A stretch of DNA of 64,000 nt. Source: Anaerolineae bacterium (lineage in GTDB: Bacteria > Chloroflexota > Anaerolineae > Aggregatilineales > J027). Below the pieces are notes generated by a model that saw only the letters and a list, made by a program, of their open reading frames with translations, was not told the DNA's origin and made no database searches. Numbering within the stretch: position 1 is the stretch's first letter; each line of letters starts with the position of its first letter. Position numbers and translations under genes: made by a program. The stretch is from NCBI GenBank assembly GCA_019913005.1, contig JAIOHL010000250.1:35983-99982 (forward strand). The letters are read 5' to 3'. Positions 1 to 10,300 of this stretch are shown here, piece after piece.

Positions 1-2531
1 AACTGGAAGGTGCCTGTAAAGCCTTGATTGTCGGGCAGCACCACCGAGAGCCATTGGAAGGTCTTGGGTGGATTGCCACCCGTCATATCACAGGTGAAGT
101 AGAGCACAAAAGCCACGCCATAGGGTGGGAAGTTGGCACTGTCGGTCACGCCGATGCAATCGTTTTGCAGGGCAGCATTAAAGCGACCCGCAACAGGCGC
201 ATTGGGGACAACCCCAGCCAACAAGCCGAACCAAATACCCAGCCAAGCGGTGGATGGGATGGGACCAATTGCATTGGTGAAATAGAATACACCATTGGTG
301 CCATACACACCGGGGGTTTGGCGGCCATCGCCATCCCAGTCGCCCATGACCCATTGCCCATTGGTGCCAGCGGCGGGTAGCCCACTATTGTAGGTGAAGT
401 AGCTGGGAGGCGGGCTGGCCGGGGTGTCCATCAAGCTGACCTGATTGGCAGCAGGCGCGAAGACGGCCAAACGTGCTGGGCAGCCATAATTGCGTGTGCC
501 TGTCGTAATGGGTTGATGACACCAATCTGAGCCACGATCACTATCGCCGCCGTTGGTGTTGCGTCCGATGGAGGTGGTGCCTGTATTGCTGGGGAAGGCG
601 GGCGCATTGGGACTGGTCATGAACCCCCCATTGATTCCCAACTCGGTATTGCTGCCCCAGCGCACAACATCTACCCCGTTACCAGCTTCGTTGAACAGGC
701 GGGCCGCGCCGGGGTCATTGCTTATCCACCCCAGATTTCCCCCGCTATACAACAAGGTGCTGGTGTTGGTACCCGTGCCCTCAACCACACGCACATAGGC
801 CCCGGCTGCAAGGGTAAATGCGGGGATGACGTAATTTACAGCGAGTGTACCATCCCAGTCATATAACTGGACGTTAAAGCCGGTCAGGGTGTAGTTCGCT
901 AGCGAGGCATTATAGATTTCAATGCCGTCCGGGTCGCTGGCGTAAATTTCGTTGATGACCACACAAGGCCGATTGAGTGTACCGAGTGTCGGGACTTGGG
1001 CGCAGAAATCGCTGGTGCGATCACCGTCTTCGCTGCTGGGCCTCCGTTGCACGCTGGTATTGTCATTCGGGCCAACTGGCAGTACCCCACCAAACCAACT
1101 TGCGCCAGCCGGGGCAGTCGTGGTAACCCCCCACCGCGCAAAGTCTACCACCGAACCACCTACACCAGTTGTTAACAAACCCGCTCCGTCGTCATTATTC
1201 CATGCGAAGTTTTGGCCTGCGCCAGCATAGAACACCGTGCTTGTATTGGTTCCGGCACCCTCATAAAGGACGACATATCCACCCGCTGGAATACTCGCAA
1301 CAGGGAAGGTATAGGTTAGGTCAAAAGTGTTAACACCGGAATAGGAGGTAAACTGATAACCAGTCAGGATAGTTGTCCTGTCCGTCGGGTTAAAGATCTC
1401 AACGGCGTCGACGTCGCCTGTGAAGAATTCATTTAACACCAAACAAGCGTTGTTGACCTTGCCCAATGTGGGGCATTGCTGGAAGAAATCAGCGCTGCTG
1501 TCGTCATCATCATTCTGCTCATTGCGCCCGATGGTTCGGGATGAATCAAAAACAAAGGTCGGGCTGCCAGTCCATGTATCGGGTGCGGAGGGCAAGATCG
1601 TCGAGCCACCCCAGCGCACAAAATCTACGCCTTGACCGACATTATTATTGAGCGCGACGGCATAGTTGAAATCCGCCTCCATGCCAGTGGCGTCGCTAAA
1701 ATAGAGGGCAGTAGAGGTATTGGTTCCAGCGCTCTCATACAAGACGACATACGCCCCCGGAACCAGATAAAACGCCGGAATGGTCCATGTGGTTTCGAGC
1801 GCAGCACCGCTGAAAATATGAAGTTGCCATCCGGTCAGGTTCACTACCGAGGTCGTAGGATTGAACAATTCAACCGCGTCGGGGCCGTTGGGGTCTATTT
1901 CATTCATAATGACGTGGGTCAATTCAGCGACTCGCGGGGCATGGTGGGTGGTGTCTTCCGTTACGGGAGTCTCGACCACTGGGGCACGCACCCCAGCCGC
2001 ACTGCCCGCTGGGCGATCTGGGTTGTCGGAGGGTTCGACAAAAGTTGGGGGTGGGGCGTCCAGATTGGCGATAAAGGCGTCAATCGCCACCGTGCCGCCT
2101 TCTTGGGCATACACCCGCAGGCTGTGCCATTCCTCGCTCAGATAATTGATTTTGGCGCTTTGCCCGTAGCTGGTGGTGTCGGCTGCGGTGATGACCGTGC
2201 GCAGTACCGTGTCATCCACTTCGATGGCTAAGGTTCCCAACTTTGGCCCGCTGACATAAATTACTTCAACGCTGGCACCATAGAAGTGCAGGATGAGCGA
2301 GTCATTCTCCCCGCCCCCGCCGTACAAATAGCTTCCGCCGCTTGCTCCACTGGCGGATTGGCTTGCCCAGTTTCCGTTTCGATCTACACGAGCATCATCC
2401 GATTCAACTCGTTGGGAGGTTGTTGGGTCTTGAGAGTGTGCTGTTTGACGATGTATGGGAAGGATGAAGGAGGATACTACTATTAAAACCAACAATAATG
2501 CAATGATATGCCTTATTGCTTTTGAAAACAT
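1..2531 (-). CDS. Secreted lamin-tail-domain (LTD) protein, C-terminus cut by window edge
   Basis: The frame is open from an ATG at 2531 to the left edge (843 residues visible, no stop reached). An AAAGG ribosome site lies upstream. Order: signal/anchor helix (about residues 8-24); a beta-sandwich-like module (40-155, VESDD..., YAQEGGTVAIDAF) also present in the proteins at 7361, 26233 and 53481; a Pro/Thr-rich linker; three lamin-tail domains starting near residues 205, 362 and 521, each with the NE-x-D-A/G-(V/I)-E-(I/L)-(F/Y)-N signature and VVLYEGAGTNTS-type strands; then an FG-GAP-like region (from about 685, GDWDGDG) shared with both subtilases. LTDs are often found in secreted nucleases and surface proteins, but no catalytic domain is visible here. 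Probably an extracellular adhesive or scaffold protein. Frame continuity was checked at all three LTDs. Confidence 0.85.
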   Translation of the reverse strand, partial: MFSKAIRHIIALLLVLIVVSSFILPIHRQTAHSQDPTTSQRVESDDARVDRNGNWASQSASGASGGSYLYGGGGENDSLILHFYGASVEVIYVSGPKLGTLAIEVDDTVLRTVITAADTTSYGQSAKINYLSEEWHSLRVYAQEGGTVAIDAFIANLDAPPPTFVEPSDNPDRPAGSAAGVRAPVVETPVTEDTTHHAPRVAELTHVIMNEIDPNGPDAVELFNPTTSVVNLTGWQLHIFSGAALETTWTIPAFYLVPGAYVVLYESAGTNTSTALYFSDATGMEADFNYAVALNNNVGQGVDFVRWGGSTILPSAPDTWTGSPTFVFDSSRTIGRNEQNDDDDSSADFFQQCPTLGKVNNACLVLNEFFTGDVDAVEIFNPTDRTTILTGYQFTSYSGVNTFDLTYTFPVASIPAGGYVVLYEGAGTNTSTVFYAGAGQNFAWNNDDGAGLLTTGVGGSVVDFARWGVTTTAPAGASWFGGVLPVGPNDNTSVQRRPSSEDGDRTSDFCAQVPTLGTLNRPCVVINEIYASDPDGIEIYNASLANYTLTGFNVQLYDWDGTLAVNYVIPAFTLAAGAYVRVVEGTGTNTSTLLYSGGNLGWISNDPGAARLFNEAGNGVDVVRWGSNTELGINGGFMTSPNAPAFPSNTGTTSIGRNTNGGDSDRGSDWCHQPITTGTRNYGCPARLAVFAPAANQVSLMDTPASPPPSYFTYNSGLPAAGTNGQWVMGDWDGDGRQTPGVYGTNGVFYFTNAIGPIPSTAWLGIWFGLLAGVVPNAPVAGRFNAALQNDCIGVTDSANFPPYGVAFVLYFTCDMTGGNPPKTFQWLSVVLPDNQGFTGTFQ

Positions 2532-2835
2532 ATAGCAAACCTTTCGAATTTATTTTAACGTGAGTGGAAAAAATGCTCCCAAACGTCAGTATAAGGAGAA
2601 TCTTTGTCAATAATTCGTCAGGAAATGTGGGGCAAATCTTTACCAATTTTACAAATTTCAATTTCGCCGCATCAATACGCCCTAATTCGCATAGGAGTAA
2701 ATCCGAAATTCATAAATTTTTCAGAATTGCCGAGCCAAACTAGCCATACCCAGAGGTGGAATATGTACAAGAAAAAGGCCGTCCCTTCATTTGAGAGACA
2801 GCCTTTGATACTGGTGCGGTGATGTTGTCAATTGG
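2532..2835. other. Intergenic region between the LTD gene and the queA-like gene
   Basis: AT-rich stretch of about 300 bases with no convincing ORF. It must hold the promoter of the LTD gene (reading left) and the 3' end of the queA-like transcript, whose terminator hairpin is at 2772-2806. I could not pick a clear -35/-10 pair by eye. Confidence 0.5.
2772..2806 (-). terminator. Rho-independent terminator of the queA-like gene
   Basis: The arms AAAGGCCGTC and GACAGCCTTT form a hairpin with one mismatch. On the minus strand it is followed by a run of five T, about 30 bases past the stop codon at 2836. Confidence 0.7.
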
Positions 2836-3903
2836 TTACGGTTGTTTGGGCGGGGTGGTCAAAATCAGATGGCTGTCGCCAAATTCATGCCACAGATACC
2901 CCTCTTTGACCGCTTCGGCATAGGCGGTGCGAATCATGCCCTGCCCTGCCAGAGCATACAACATGGCAAGATGGCTGGTGATGGGGTCATGCAATCCCGT
3001 AATCAAGCCATTCACGGCTTGCAGTCGTCCCCGTGCCGGATGCACAAACAAGCGCGTGAAACCCTTTGCCGGATGCACCCCGTCGGCCTCCCACGCCGAT
3101 TCCAGTGCTCGTATCACGGTTGTCCCCACCGCAACAACACGCCGCCCCTCCGCATGGGCCAGATTAACGGTTTCGGCGGTCTCGGCAGGCACTTCAAAAT
3201 ATTCGGGATACAGCGGGTGCTGCTCGACCTCTTCGACTTCGACCTCCAAACTGGATACCCCGGTATGCAGCAACACCCCGGCGATCTGGATGCCCCGTTG
3301 GTTTAGATCATCTAGGAGAGTTGCTGTAAAGGGATACCCCGCCGAGGGCATTTCGGCACTGCCGGGGATGGTGGCGAACACCGTTTGATAGGCGGCCAGC
3401 GGATATTCGGTCTGCACATAGCCGTAGCGAATCGGACGGCCCACCTGTGCCATGATGCTCATCAAATCGCAGCAGACATGCACAAACCACAGACAGTCAA
3501 GGCCGGGGAAGGGCTGAATGAGGCGACCTGTCAATCCTCCGACATCAAACACGTCCCCCGCTTTGAGGGGTAATGGGCCGGGTTTGGCAAAGCTCCAACG
3601 GGGTTCGGCCAGCCATAAATTTGGCCCATAGCGTGTTGAAAGATTGAGGACAAAATCGCCTAAATCGGTATGATGGGCGGGTAAACTAGCGGGTAGGGTC
3701 GCGCTGCGATTCACCACCAGCAAATCCCCCGCGCTTAGAAATCGCCCCAACTCATGAAAATGGGCGTGTTGATGGACGGGCATACCGTTTTCGAGGGTGC
3801 TCACCATCAGGCGCACCCCATCACGGGTCAAACCGCGCTCGGTAGCAGGCGTATTGGCCTGTAATTCCAATGGACGCGGGAAGATCAATTCATCGCGTTT
3901 CAT
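2836..3903 (-). CDS. queA: QueA-family protein (S-adenosylmethionine:tRNA ribosyltransferase-isomerase), divergent branch
   Basis: 355 residues from the ATG at 3903, which has a strong GGGAGGTGG site and overlaps the upstream stop by 4 bases (ATGA), so the two genes are translationally coupled. A longer start is possible but lies inside the upstream gene. Family landmarks: LLVVNRSATLPASL near the N-terminus, AYQTVFATIPGSAEMPSAG, LLHTGVSSLE, VVAVGTTVIRALES, and a closing YLWHEFGDSHLIL. QueA moves the ribosyl part of SAM to preQ1 in tRNA during queuosine synthesis. This copy has GYPFT where classical QueA has GLHFT, and HTGVSSLE in place of HVGLGTF, so it belongs to a divergent subfamily and its substrate is uncertain. 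No other queuosine gene is nearby. Confidence 0.8.
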   Translation of the reverse strand: MKRDELIFPRPLELQANTPATERGLTRDGVRLMVSTLENGMPVHQHAHFHELGRFLSAGDLLVVNRSATLPASLPAHHTDLGDFVLNLSTRYGPNLWLAEPRWSFAKPGPLPLKAGDVFDVGGLTGRLIQPFPGLDCLWFVHVCCDLMSIMAQVGRPIRYGYVQTEYPLAAYQTVFATIPGSAEMPSAGYPFTATLLDDLNQRGIQIAGVLLHTGVSSLEVEVEEVEQHPLYPEYFEVPAETAETVNLAHAEGRRVVAVGTTVIRALESAWEADGVHPAKGFTRLFVHPARGRLQAVNGLITGLHDPITSHLAMLYALAGQGMIRTAYAEAVKEGYLWHEFGDSHLILTTPPKQP

Positions 3904-4994
3904 CGCACCACCTCCCATTGTTCGGCTTGGGCACGAAATCGCTGGCCGCTGATGTCCGTCACTTTTTGACCAAACAGCCACATCCAAAAGGGCAGCGTCA
4001 CACTTGGTTCAGGGCGATCTGATATATCCTCACTGGGAAAGGCCTGCTGGTGCATGACTGTTCGCATATCGCCGGGGTCAACACTGACCACACCGACGCC
4101 TGCCTCCTCCAATTCATTGGCCCATGTACGCGACAGCAAATCTAGCGCGGCCTTGCTCGATCCGTACCCACCCCAACCCGCATAGCCTCCGACAGCGGCG
4201 TCACTGCTGAGATTGACCACTAAGCCATAATTAGCTTTCAGGAGGGGCAGGGCACTTTGCGTAAGGGCCAATGGCGCGATGACATTGACTTCATAGATAT
4301 GGCGGAAGGCCGCAAGGGGCATCTGGGCAAGGGTCGGCATGGGACTTGGCCCAAGTTCCGACGCATTGTTGACCAGTACATCCAATCGGCCCAATGATTC
4401 GACGGCCTCAATCAATCGGCGTTGATGGGCGGGTTCAGCGATATCCCCGGCCAGCGCGATGATGGTCGTTCCATACTGGCGCAATTGTTGGGCGGTTTGT
4501 TCAAGGCTCTCGGCGCCGCGTGCCGTCAAAATCAGATCAAAATTCTGCCCCGCCAAGCAGGTTGCCAGTGTCACCCCCAAGCCACGACTGGCCCCGGTAA
4601 TCAATGCCACGCGCCGACTCGATGGGCCTTCTTGCCGTGTCCACCATTCCCGAAATTCATGACAGTGCGTTTCGTTGGGGCGGAACGACGCGGCAAAGAT
4701 GCCATCCAACTTGACCCGTCTACTGCTGGGGATGCGCGTCAATTCCACTGACCAGTGCGCGAAGCCTATGGACTCGGTGACTTCAAGTATCTCATACCGA
4801 AACGCGATGTTTTCCTGTGTGCTGACATCGCCCCAATACTTCAAAATGGCAGGGCGACCTTGCAGCGGTGGTTCAAATGGGTTTTCCTGATAGGTCGCAT
4901 CAGGGGTGAACAAATCGGCGGCGGCCTGTGGGTCGCGGTTAACCCATGCAGCCCCGATTGCTTTGACCCATGTTTCAAACTGTTGATGGTTCAT
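3900..4994 (-). CDS. SnoaL-like/NTF2 domain fused to an SDR oxidoreductase
   Basis: 364 residues. Residues 1-120 form a SnoaL/NTF2-like alpha+beta barrel (AIGAAWVNRDPQAAADLF, then the DATYQENPF type signature). Residues 127-364 are a short-chain dehydrogenase: TGASRGLG nucleotide-binding loop, NNAS, catalytic Ser in NLSSDAA, and YGSSK carrying the Tyr/Lys pair. Such a fusion suggests that the barrel delivers or shapes a substrate for the NAD(P)-dependent enzyme. The ATGA overlap with the queA-like gene says the two act together, perhaps on a modified nucleoside or unrelated metabolite. The substrate cannot be told from sequence. ATG at 4994 has only a distant GGGGGAG upstream. Confidence 0.85.
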   Translation of the reverse strand: MNHQQFETWVKAIGAAWVNRDPQAAADLFTPDATYQENPFEPPLQGRPAILKYWGDVSTQENIAFRYEILEVTESIGFAHWSVELTRIPSSRRVKLDGIFAASFRPNETHCHEFREWWTRQEGPSSRRVALITGASRGLGVTLATCLAGQNFDLILTARGAESLEQTAQQLRQYGTTIIALAGDIAEPAHQRRLIEAVESLGRLDVLVNNASELGPSPMPTLAQMPLAAFRHIYEVNVIAPLALTQSALPLLKANYGLVVNLSSDAAVGGYAGWGGYGSSKAALDLLSRTWANELEEAGVGVVSVDPGDMRTVMHQQAFPSEDISDRPEPSVTLPFWMWLFGQKVTDISGQRFRAQAEQWEVVR

Positions 4995-5081
4995 TGGTAG
5001 TCTATCTCCCCCACAATCATTTCATCTTCTAGGATGCACCTAATCAAGCCCGTTCCCTACCGTCGAGAGACCAGTTTGGGC

Positions 5082-5097
5082 CTGTACTTTGGTACAG
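5082..5097. promoter_or_regulatory. Palindrome CTGTAC-TTTG-GTACAG between divergent genes
   Basis: A perfect 6+6 inverted repeat with a 4-base spacer in the 223-base divergent region between the SDR fusion and the DMT permease. Further TGTAC/AGTAC half-sites follow near 5128 and 5149. It looks like a repressor operator, but no cognate regulator is adjacent. Confidence 0.4.
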
Positions 5098-5217
5098 TCG
5101 GGAGGCGCTTTTAGAATTAATCCGCCAAGTACGGTAAAATCCACCTTGTACTCATCTGAATTTCTTGAGTGCCCCCACCACTTTTTTATCAATCGGAATT
5201 GAAGCAAAGGAACAGCC

Positions 5218-6069
5218 ATGAACCTCTTTGGGTCAGATATGGCCTCAGTAGCCTATGGATTGATGTCAGCCGCCAGTTGGGGATCGGGTGATTTCAGTGG
5301 GGGCTATTCGACACGACGTACCCCCGTCCTCACGGTGTTGATTTTCTCGCAAATCACCGGATTGGTGACACTGATTATCTTTGCACTGGCGTTTGGCGAG
5401 CCTGCCCCCTCACGGCATGATCTGTTGATTGGGGCAGCCGCCGGAATCGTGGGGGATATTGGCTTGGCGGCGCTCTATCGGGCGATGGCGATTGGCAAGA
5501 TGAGCATCGCGGCCCCCTTAAGCGCGGTTTTACAAGGGCTGCTCCCAGTGACCTTTGGCATTGTGACACAGGGTTTGCCGGGTGGCTTAACGATTTTTGG
5601 GTTTGGGTTGGCATTGGTCGGGGTGTGGCTGATTTCGCAACCGGGGTCGGGCCATATCAGCGGCGATGGCTTAGGGTTGGCCTTGATTGCGGGCATGGGT
5701 TTTGGCGGATTCTTGACGCTGGTGGCCCTCTTAAGTGATGAGGCTCTTTTCTGGTCGCTGGCGGTCTCGCGTATAGCTTCCATCACGGTCATGCTGATTC
5801 TAGCCTTTTCTATGCGCCGTTTGGCTGCCCCAACCGGTAAATATATCCCCTTGATTATGTTTTGCGGGGTGATGGACGTTGGCGGCAATGTGTTTTTTGC
5901 GCTGGCCGAGGAAGCGGGTCGGGTGGATGTGGCCTCGGTGCTGTCCTCGCTCTATCCGGCGACGACGGTGGTGCTGGCGCTGGTCATTTTGAAGGAACGG
6001 TTGACCCGTTGGCAGGGGGTAGGGGTGCTATGTGCGATGACGGCGATTGGGTTAATTGCAACAGGATAA
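5218..6069 (+). CDS. DMT-superfamily (EamA-type) permease
   Basis: 283 residues with about ten hydrophobic segments in two similar halves, as in EamA/DMT transporters. The second half has the typical ALAEEAGRVDVASVLSSLYP and ALVILKERLT signatures near the end. These proteins export or import small metabolites across the cytoplasmic membrane. The substrate is unknown. ATG at 5218 follows AAAGGA at suitable distance; an internal ATG at 5239 is an alternative. It is transcribed alone and divergently from the SDR fusion. Confidence 0.88.
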   Translation: MNLFGSDMASVAYGLMSAASWGSGDFSGGYSTRRTPVLTVLIFSQITGLVTLIIFALAFGEPAPSRHDLLIGAAAGIVGDIGLAALYRAMAIGKMSIAAPLSAVLQGLLPVTFGIVTQGLPGGLTIFGFGLALVGVWLISQPGSGHISGDGLGLALIAGMGFGGFLTLVALLSDEALFWSLAVSRIASITVMLILAFSMRRLAAPTGKYIPLIMFCGVMDVGGNVFFALAEEAGRVDVASVLSSLYPATTVVLALVILKERLTRWQGVGVLCAMTAIGLIATG

Positions 6070-6253
6070 CGATGACAGATGCACACAGAAGATAGGCCAA
6101 AACTCACCACCCGAATCTCTCAAATGAGTATACAATGAGGTTAAGATTGATTTTTCGAGATTAGCGCAAGCACAGGTTAGACCTGATTAGCTTCAGAGGT
6201 TTGAGCAAATAGCTCCTCCTGAAATCTCCAAGAACTTCTCCTCATCGGTTCTC

Positions 6254-6283
6254 AGAAGCCTATCCCCCACCGGATAGGCTTCT
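6254..6283 (+). terminator. Perfect 12-bp-stem hairpin upstream of the propeller gene
   Basis: AGAAGCCTATCC and its exact complement are separated by a 6-base loop. It lies 185 bases after the permease stop and about 78 bases before the next ATG. There is no long T run (TTGATTTA follows), so it may be a terminator, or a leader structure controlling the 6361 gene. Confidence 0.45.
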
Positions 6284-6360
6284 TGATTTATTGGGTCTGG
6301 AACTTCCCGTTCATCATTGCCGTCTTTGAGTAGAACTGATTCCAAGATGAGGAGATATTG

Positions 6361-7278
6361 ATGTTCAGTCAAATCAAGAAAACCCTGCTTGCCACCGCGC
6401 TGCTGACAATGGCAGTTTTCGGCATGGCCCACGCGCAAGACCCGGAAACAGATTCAGATAGCTGGATTGTCTATGAAGCCGATGTTGCCGATTTTACCGG
6501 GCACAACCCTGACATTTTTCTGCTACATGTGAACAGCGGCGAGATTAACAAGCTGACCGAAAACTTGGTTGATCGCCAATTTTACCGCAACACCGACCCG
6601 GCCTTCTCGCCCGATGGCAGCCAAATCGCGTTTGTCTCGGATCGGGATCGGCCCAGCAGCGATAACCCCCTAACCGACATTTATGTGATGAATCGAGACG
6701 GCAGCGACCAAACCCGTGTGACATTTAACGAGGTATACGATTCTAGTCCGGCGTGGCTCGATAATGAGCATCTGGTCTATACATCGGGAATAAGACCCGG
6801 CGAACTCGTTATCCTTGATTTGAATGATGGCACGGAGACCCCGCTGGGTGTCGAGGGCTATTCGCCTGCCCCCAACGCCGATGGCACACAAATCGCCTAT
6901 GTGTTGGAAGGTGGCCTCTATATCATGCAGGCTGACGGTTCCGACAGCCGCTTGGTGACGGATGCCGTCAAAGGCATGACTGGCCCGGTGTGGTCGCCCG
7001 ATGACAGCCAATTGTTGTTCACGACGCTGGACAAAACGGCACGTGGGGTCTATGTGGTGGATACGGATGGCGAAAATGTCCAGCAACTCAGTGCCGAATC
7101 GGTTTTTGGGGCTACATGGTCGCCGGACGGGACACAGATTGCCTATGTCCTGCTGGGCGATGTACCGGAGGGTCTGATGCACCCCAACATTGATTTGTAT
7201 GTCATGCAGGCCGATGGTAGCGACTCACATCTATTGGCGGGTCTGGCGGGCTGGAGCGCCTATCCCGATTGGCATTAA
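6361..7278 (+). CDS. Secreted TolB/PD40-type beta-propeller protein
   Basis: 305 residues. ATG at 6361 follows AGGAG at 6 bases. The N-terminus is a signal peptide ending near AHAQ (residues 1-25). The rest consists of WD40-like PD40 blades, each with a (F/W)SPDG(S/T)QIA(F/Y)V pattern and (I/L)YVM..DGSD turns, about five or six repeats. TolB-like propellers of this kind bind proteins or peptides outside the cytoplasm, and no catalytic domain is attached. The same type of propeller forms the C-terminus of the large proteins at 27873 and 49515. Single gene, closed by a bidirectional terminator. Confidence 0.88.
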   Translation: MFSQIKKTLLATALLTMAVFGMAHAQDPETDSDSWIVYEADVADFTGHNPDIFLLHVNSGEINKLTENLVDRQFYRNTDPAFSPDGSQIAFVSDRDRPSSDNPLTDIYVMNRDGSDQTRVTFNEVYDSSPAWLDNEHLVYTSGIRPGELVILDLNDGTETPLGVEGYSPAPNADGTQIAYVLEGGLYIMQADGSDSRLVTDAVKGMTGPVWSPDDSQLLFTTLDKTARGVYVVDTDGENVQQLSAESVFGATWSPDGTQIAYVLLGDVPEGLMHPNIDLYVMQADGSDSHLLAGLAGWSAYPDWH

Positions 7279-7302
7279 TCGGTGCTCACCGAGACGAAAT
7301 TG

Positions 7303-7338
7303 AAAAAGGCTATCCTCAGTGGTGGGGACAGCCTTTTC
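7303..7338. terminator. Bidirectional terminator between convergent genes
   Basis: AAAAGGCTATCC pairs with GGACAGCCTTTT (one mismatch). T runs occur on both strands, so it can serve both the propeller gene (+) and the subtilase (-). Confidence 0.75.
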
Positions 7339-7360
7339 CGTTATACTTAGTTATCGCAAT

Positions 7361-10300
7361 TTACGGGGTGGGCCATATGGGGGTTGTTTCACGCCAACTG
7401 GCGGCACTGTAGTGGCTACTTGGGAAATCTATTGTTAAGGTCTGCAAAATCGCTTCTCCGCTATTCCATTGAAGGTCATTTCGGCGATAGAAGGTACTTC
7501 CAGAGGTGGTATTGTAATAAATGCCAAAGCTATCTAACTTACTGCTGTCCCAATCACCTACCACAAACCTTCCATAGGCATTCGCCGACCCTGTACTGGC
7601 GAAACCAATATACTGAGCGTATGGAAATCCAGAATTTACAGTAGTGGGTGGGGTATTGGAGAATGCCACAAAATGACCTCGTCGCACCGCAATTGTGTCA
7701 ATACCATCCGGCACAAGGTTAGTTACAGGATTGCCCTCAGTACCAAAATCGCCTGCCGCAAATTGCCATGCTTTGCCGGGGAGTTCGGGATCTACGTTGT
7801 CAGGTAGTAGGACACTCAACCATTGGAAGGGTTTTGGTTGTGGATTTACAATACTAAAATCACAGGTGAAATACATTGCAAAGGCAACTCCATAAGGCGG
7901 AAAGTTGCCACTGTCAATCACGCCAATGCAATCATGATTGACTGTTGCGTCAAATCGTCCTGCTACTGCAAAGACCCCAACACCCGGTACGCCTTGGGTG
8001 AGGCCAAACCAAGTGTTAGTCCAAATTGCTCGACCTTGATTATTGGTAGTTCCGATGATATTGGTGGTGTAGAACATGCCAACCGCATTATCATAGAAAC
8101 CCGGCGTTTTCTGACCATCACCATCCCAATCCCCCATGACCCATTGACGATCTAGGTTGGAAACCCCCACTGGCGCCCCGGTTGGATAGAATGAATAATC
8201 TACAGGCGCAGGATATTCGCGCAAAGTGGAAGATAACCGAATGCGCTGATCTGCCCCATAGAAAATAGCCAGCGTGTCGCCTGCGGGGGCAAGGCTAACC
8301 CATAGATGCAACCCTTCCGGCCCAGTAAATTGCGTAGTCCCTTTTTGAGCCACCATGATGTAATACGTAAAGTTGGGTCGCACCTGAAAGTTGACAGCGG
8401 ATTGTTCATTAGTAAAACTGTGGTCGGTTGTAGAGTAGGTATAGCTAATATCATCATTACAGACAACACGATTGCCACTAGATATGGTTTGTTCATAGAC
8501 AGCTATGATAGTATCATACGTACTGTCCTTGGTCGTTAAAGAGAGCAAATAGGATGAAACGCTGGGTCCATACCGAAACCAGACGGTGTTGGTAAAATTA
8601 TTACCACCGCATTCTGTGGATAAAGGAATATCATTGACTGTTTTGTCCGAACCTTCGGGGTCTTGGATATATTCATAATCGTAAGCAAAGCTGCCGATAG
8701 ATGGTAATGAATGGGCGGTAGATGGTGAGTCATTATGCGGTGCAACTCCCGGCGTGCTATCGGGTAGGACATTTTGTACAGGCCCTAAAGCATCTATTCT
8801 CAAATAAGATGGCGGACTTGGTGTCACCCGCGTATCAGAAACCGATACAGCAGCTGTATCTAGGACGTCTCGAAAGGGAGAATTTAGTGGGGGAACATCA
8901 CTCAAAGTAGCGGTAGAATTAGCTTGTTCAACGAGTAAACCGACACTAGCAGCATGAGGACTCGCTAATGAGGTACCGTTGCCTGCACAAACTCCTGATG
9001 TACAAGTCGTCGTGATATCGAAACCTGGTGCGAGAAAATCAAGTGCGGGGCTAGCGTCACTAAAGGCCCATATATTGTCTAGATCATCGGTTGCACCAAC
9101 AGAAATTACTGCATTAAAGCAGGCAGGCCAATTTATAAGATTTGTATAACCGACATTTCCGCTTGCGGCAAAGATCTTTATTCCTCGAACATCATGTACT
9201 AGATTAATCAATCCAACAACATTAGGCGGAATTGATGGATCTAAATCACAATTGTAAGGCAGAACTCCATATCCGAAGCTAATATTAACCGCTGATATAT
9301 TGTATTGATATCCAGTGAGATAAATCCATTGGAGCGCATTTTCCAAATCCGTTGAATCTGAAGTTCCTAGATTGCTATACATCCTCACAGCAATGATCTT
9401 GGCATCTGGTGCAATGCCAATCAATGATCTAGAAGTGATTGGATTGATGCTTACTCCATTCGAGGCTATTACACCTGTTACCATAGTACCATGACCAATC
9501 GTCTCCACTGCTTGATCTTGTCCAGTTGGAGGGCATCGGTTGGCTAATGGCGCTGAAATGTTAGCGCAATACTGCATCATGATATCATCGCTCAAATCGG
9601 GATGGCTTACATCAACACCTGAATCAATTACTGCAATAACCATACGTTGGCCTGTTATGCCATACTGATTTCTTACCAAATCAGCCCGAATTACTGGCGC
9701 ACTGGAGTCGAGTAACCCCACCGGTTCAATAGGCACGTGAATGGTTCTAACTAACGGATTTGCCTGCAACTCCAACAGACCAGTTAAGTCAACAACTGCC
9801 ACAAAACCCGGTACAACCTGAAAGCTGTGTACAACTTCAACCGTGCCTGCTTTTATGCTGCTTATGACACGATTTTGAACATCTTGAATCGCCTCTAAAT
9901 CAGGCTCGGCACCCGGCGTTCTATAGACATTAGGTTCGGAGTCCAGCAAGGCAACATCTACTCGTATCGTCCCTTGCGTCTGGACTGCCTCAAGCGCACC
10001 GTTTGGCATTTTTCTCATATCAACTATCATTGCCTCTTGGCTGGCACGCGAGACACGAAACGCATCAATCCCGATAGTCCCGCCCTCTTGGGCATAGACC
10101 CGCAGCGTGTGCAGGCCGTCATCCAAATAATCCACCACCGTGCGTTCTTGATATTGAGTGGCTTGGTCGGCGGTCATGATGGTTCGCAGAACGGTGTGGT
10201 CAACATCCACCGCCAGTGTGCCCAAATTGGTGCCTGTGGTGTAAATCACCTCCACCCGTGACCCGACAAAGGTTAGGGTCAAGACATCATCAGGGCTGCC

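Noticed and set aside
1632..2231. 199-codon frame on the plus strand inside the LTD gene
   Set aside because: The minus-strand LTD frame is continuous and has clear domains; this is its shadow.
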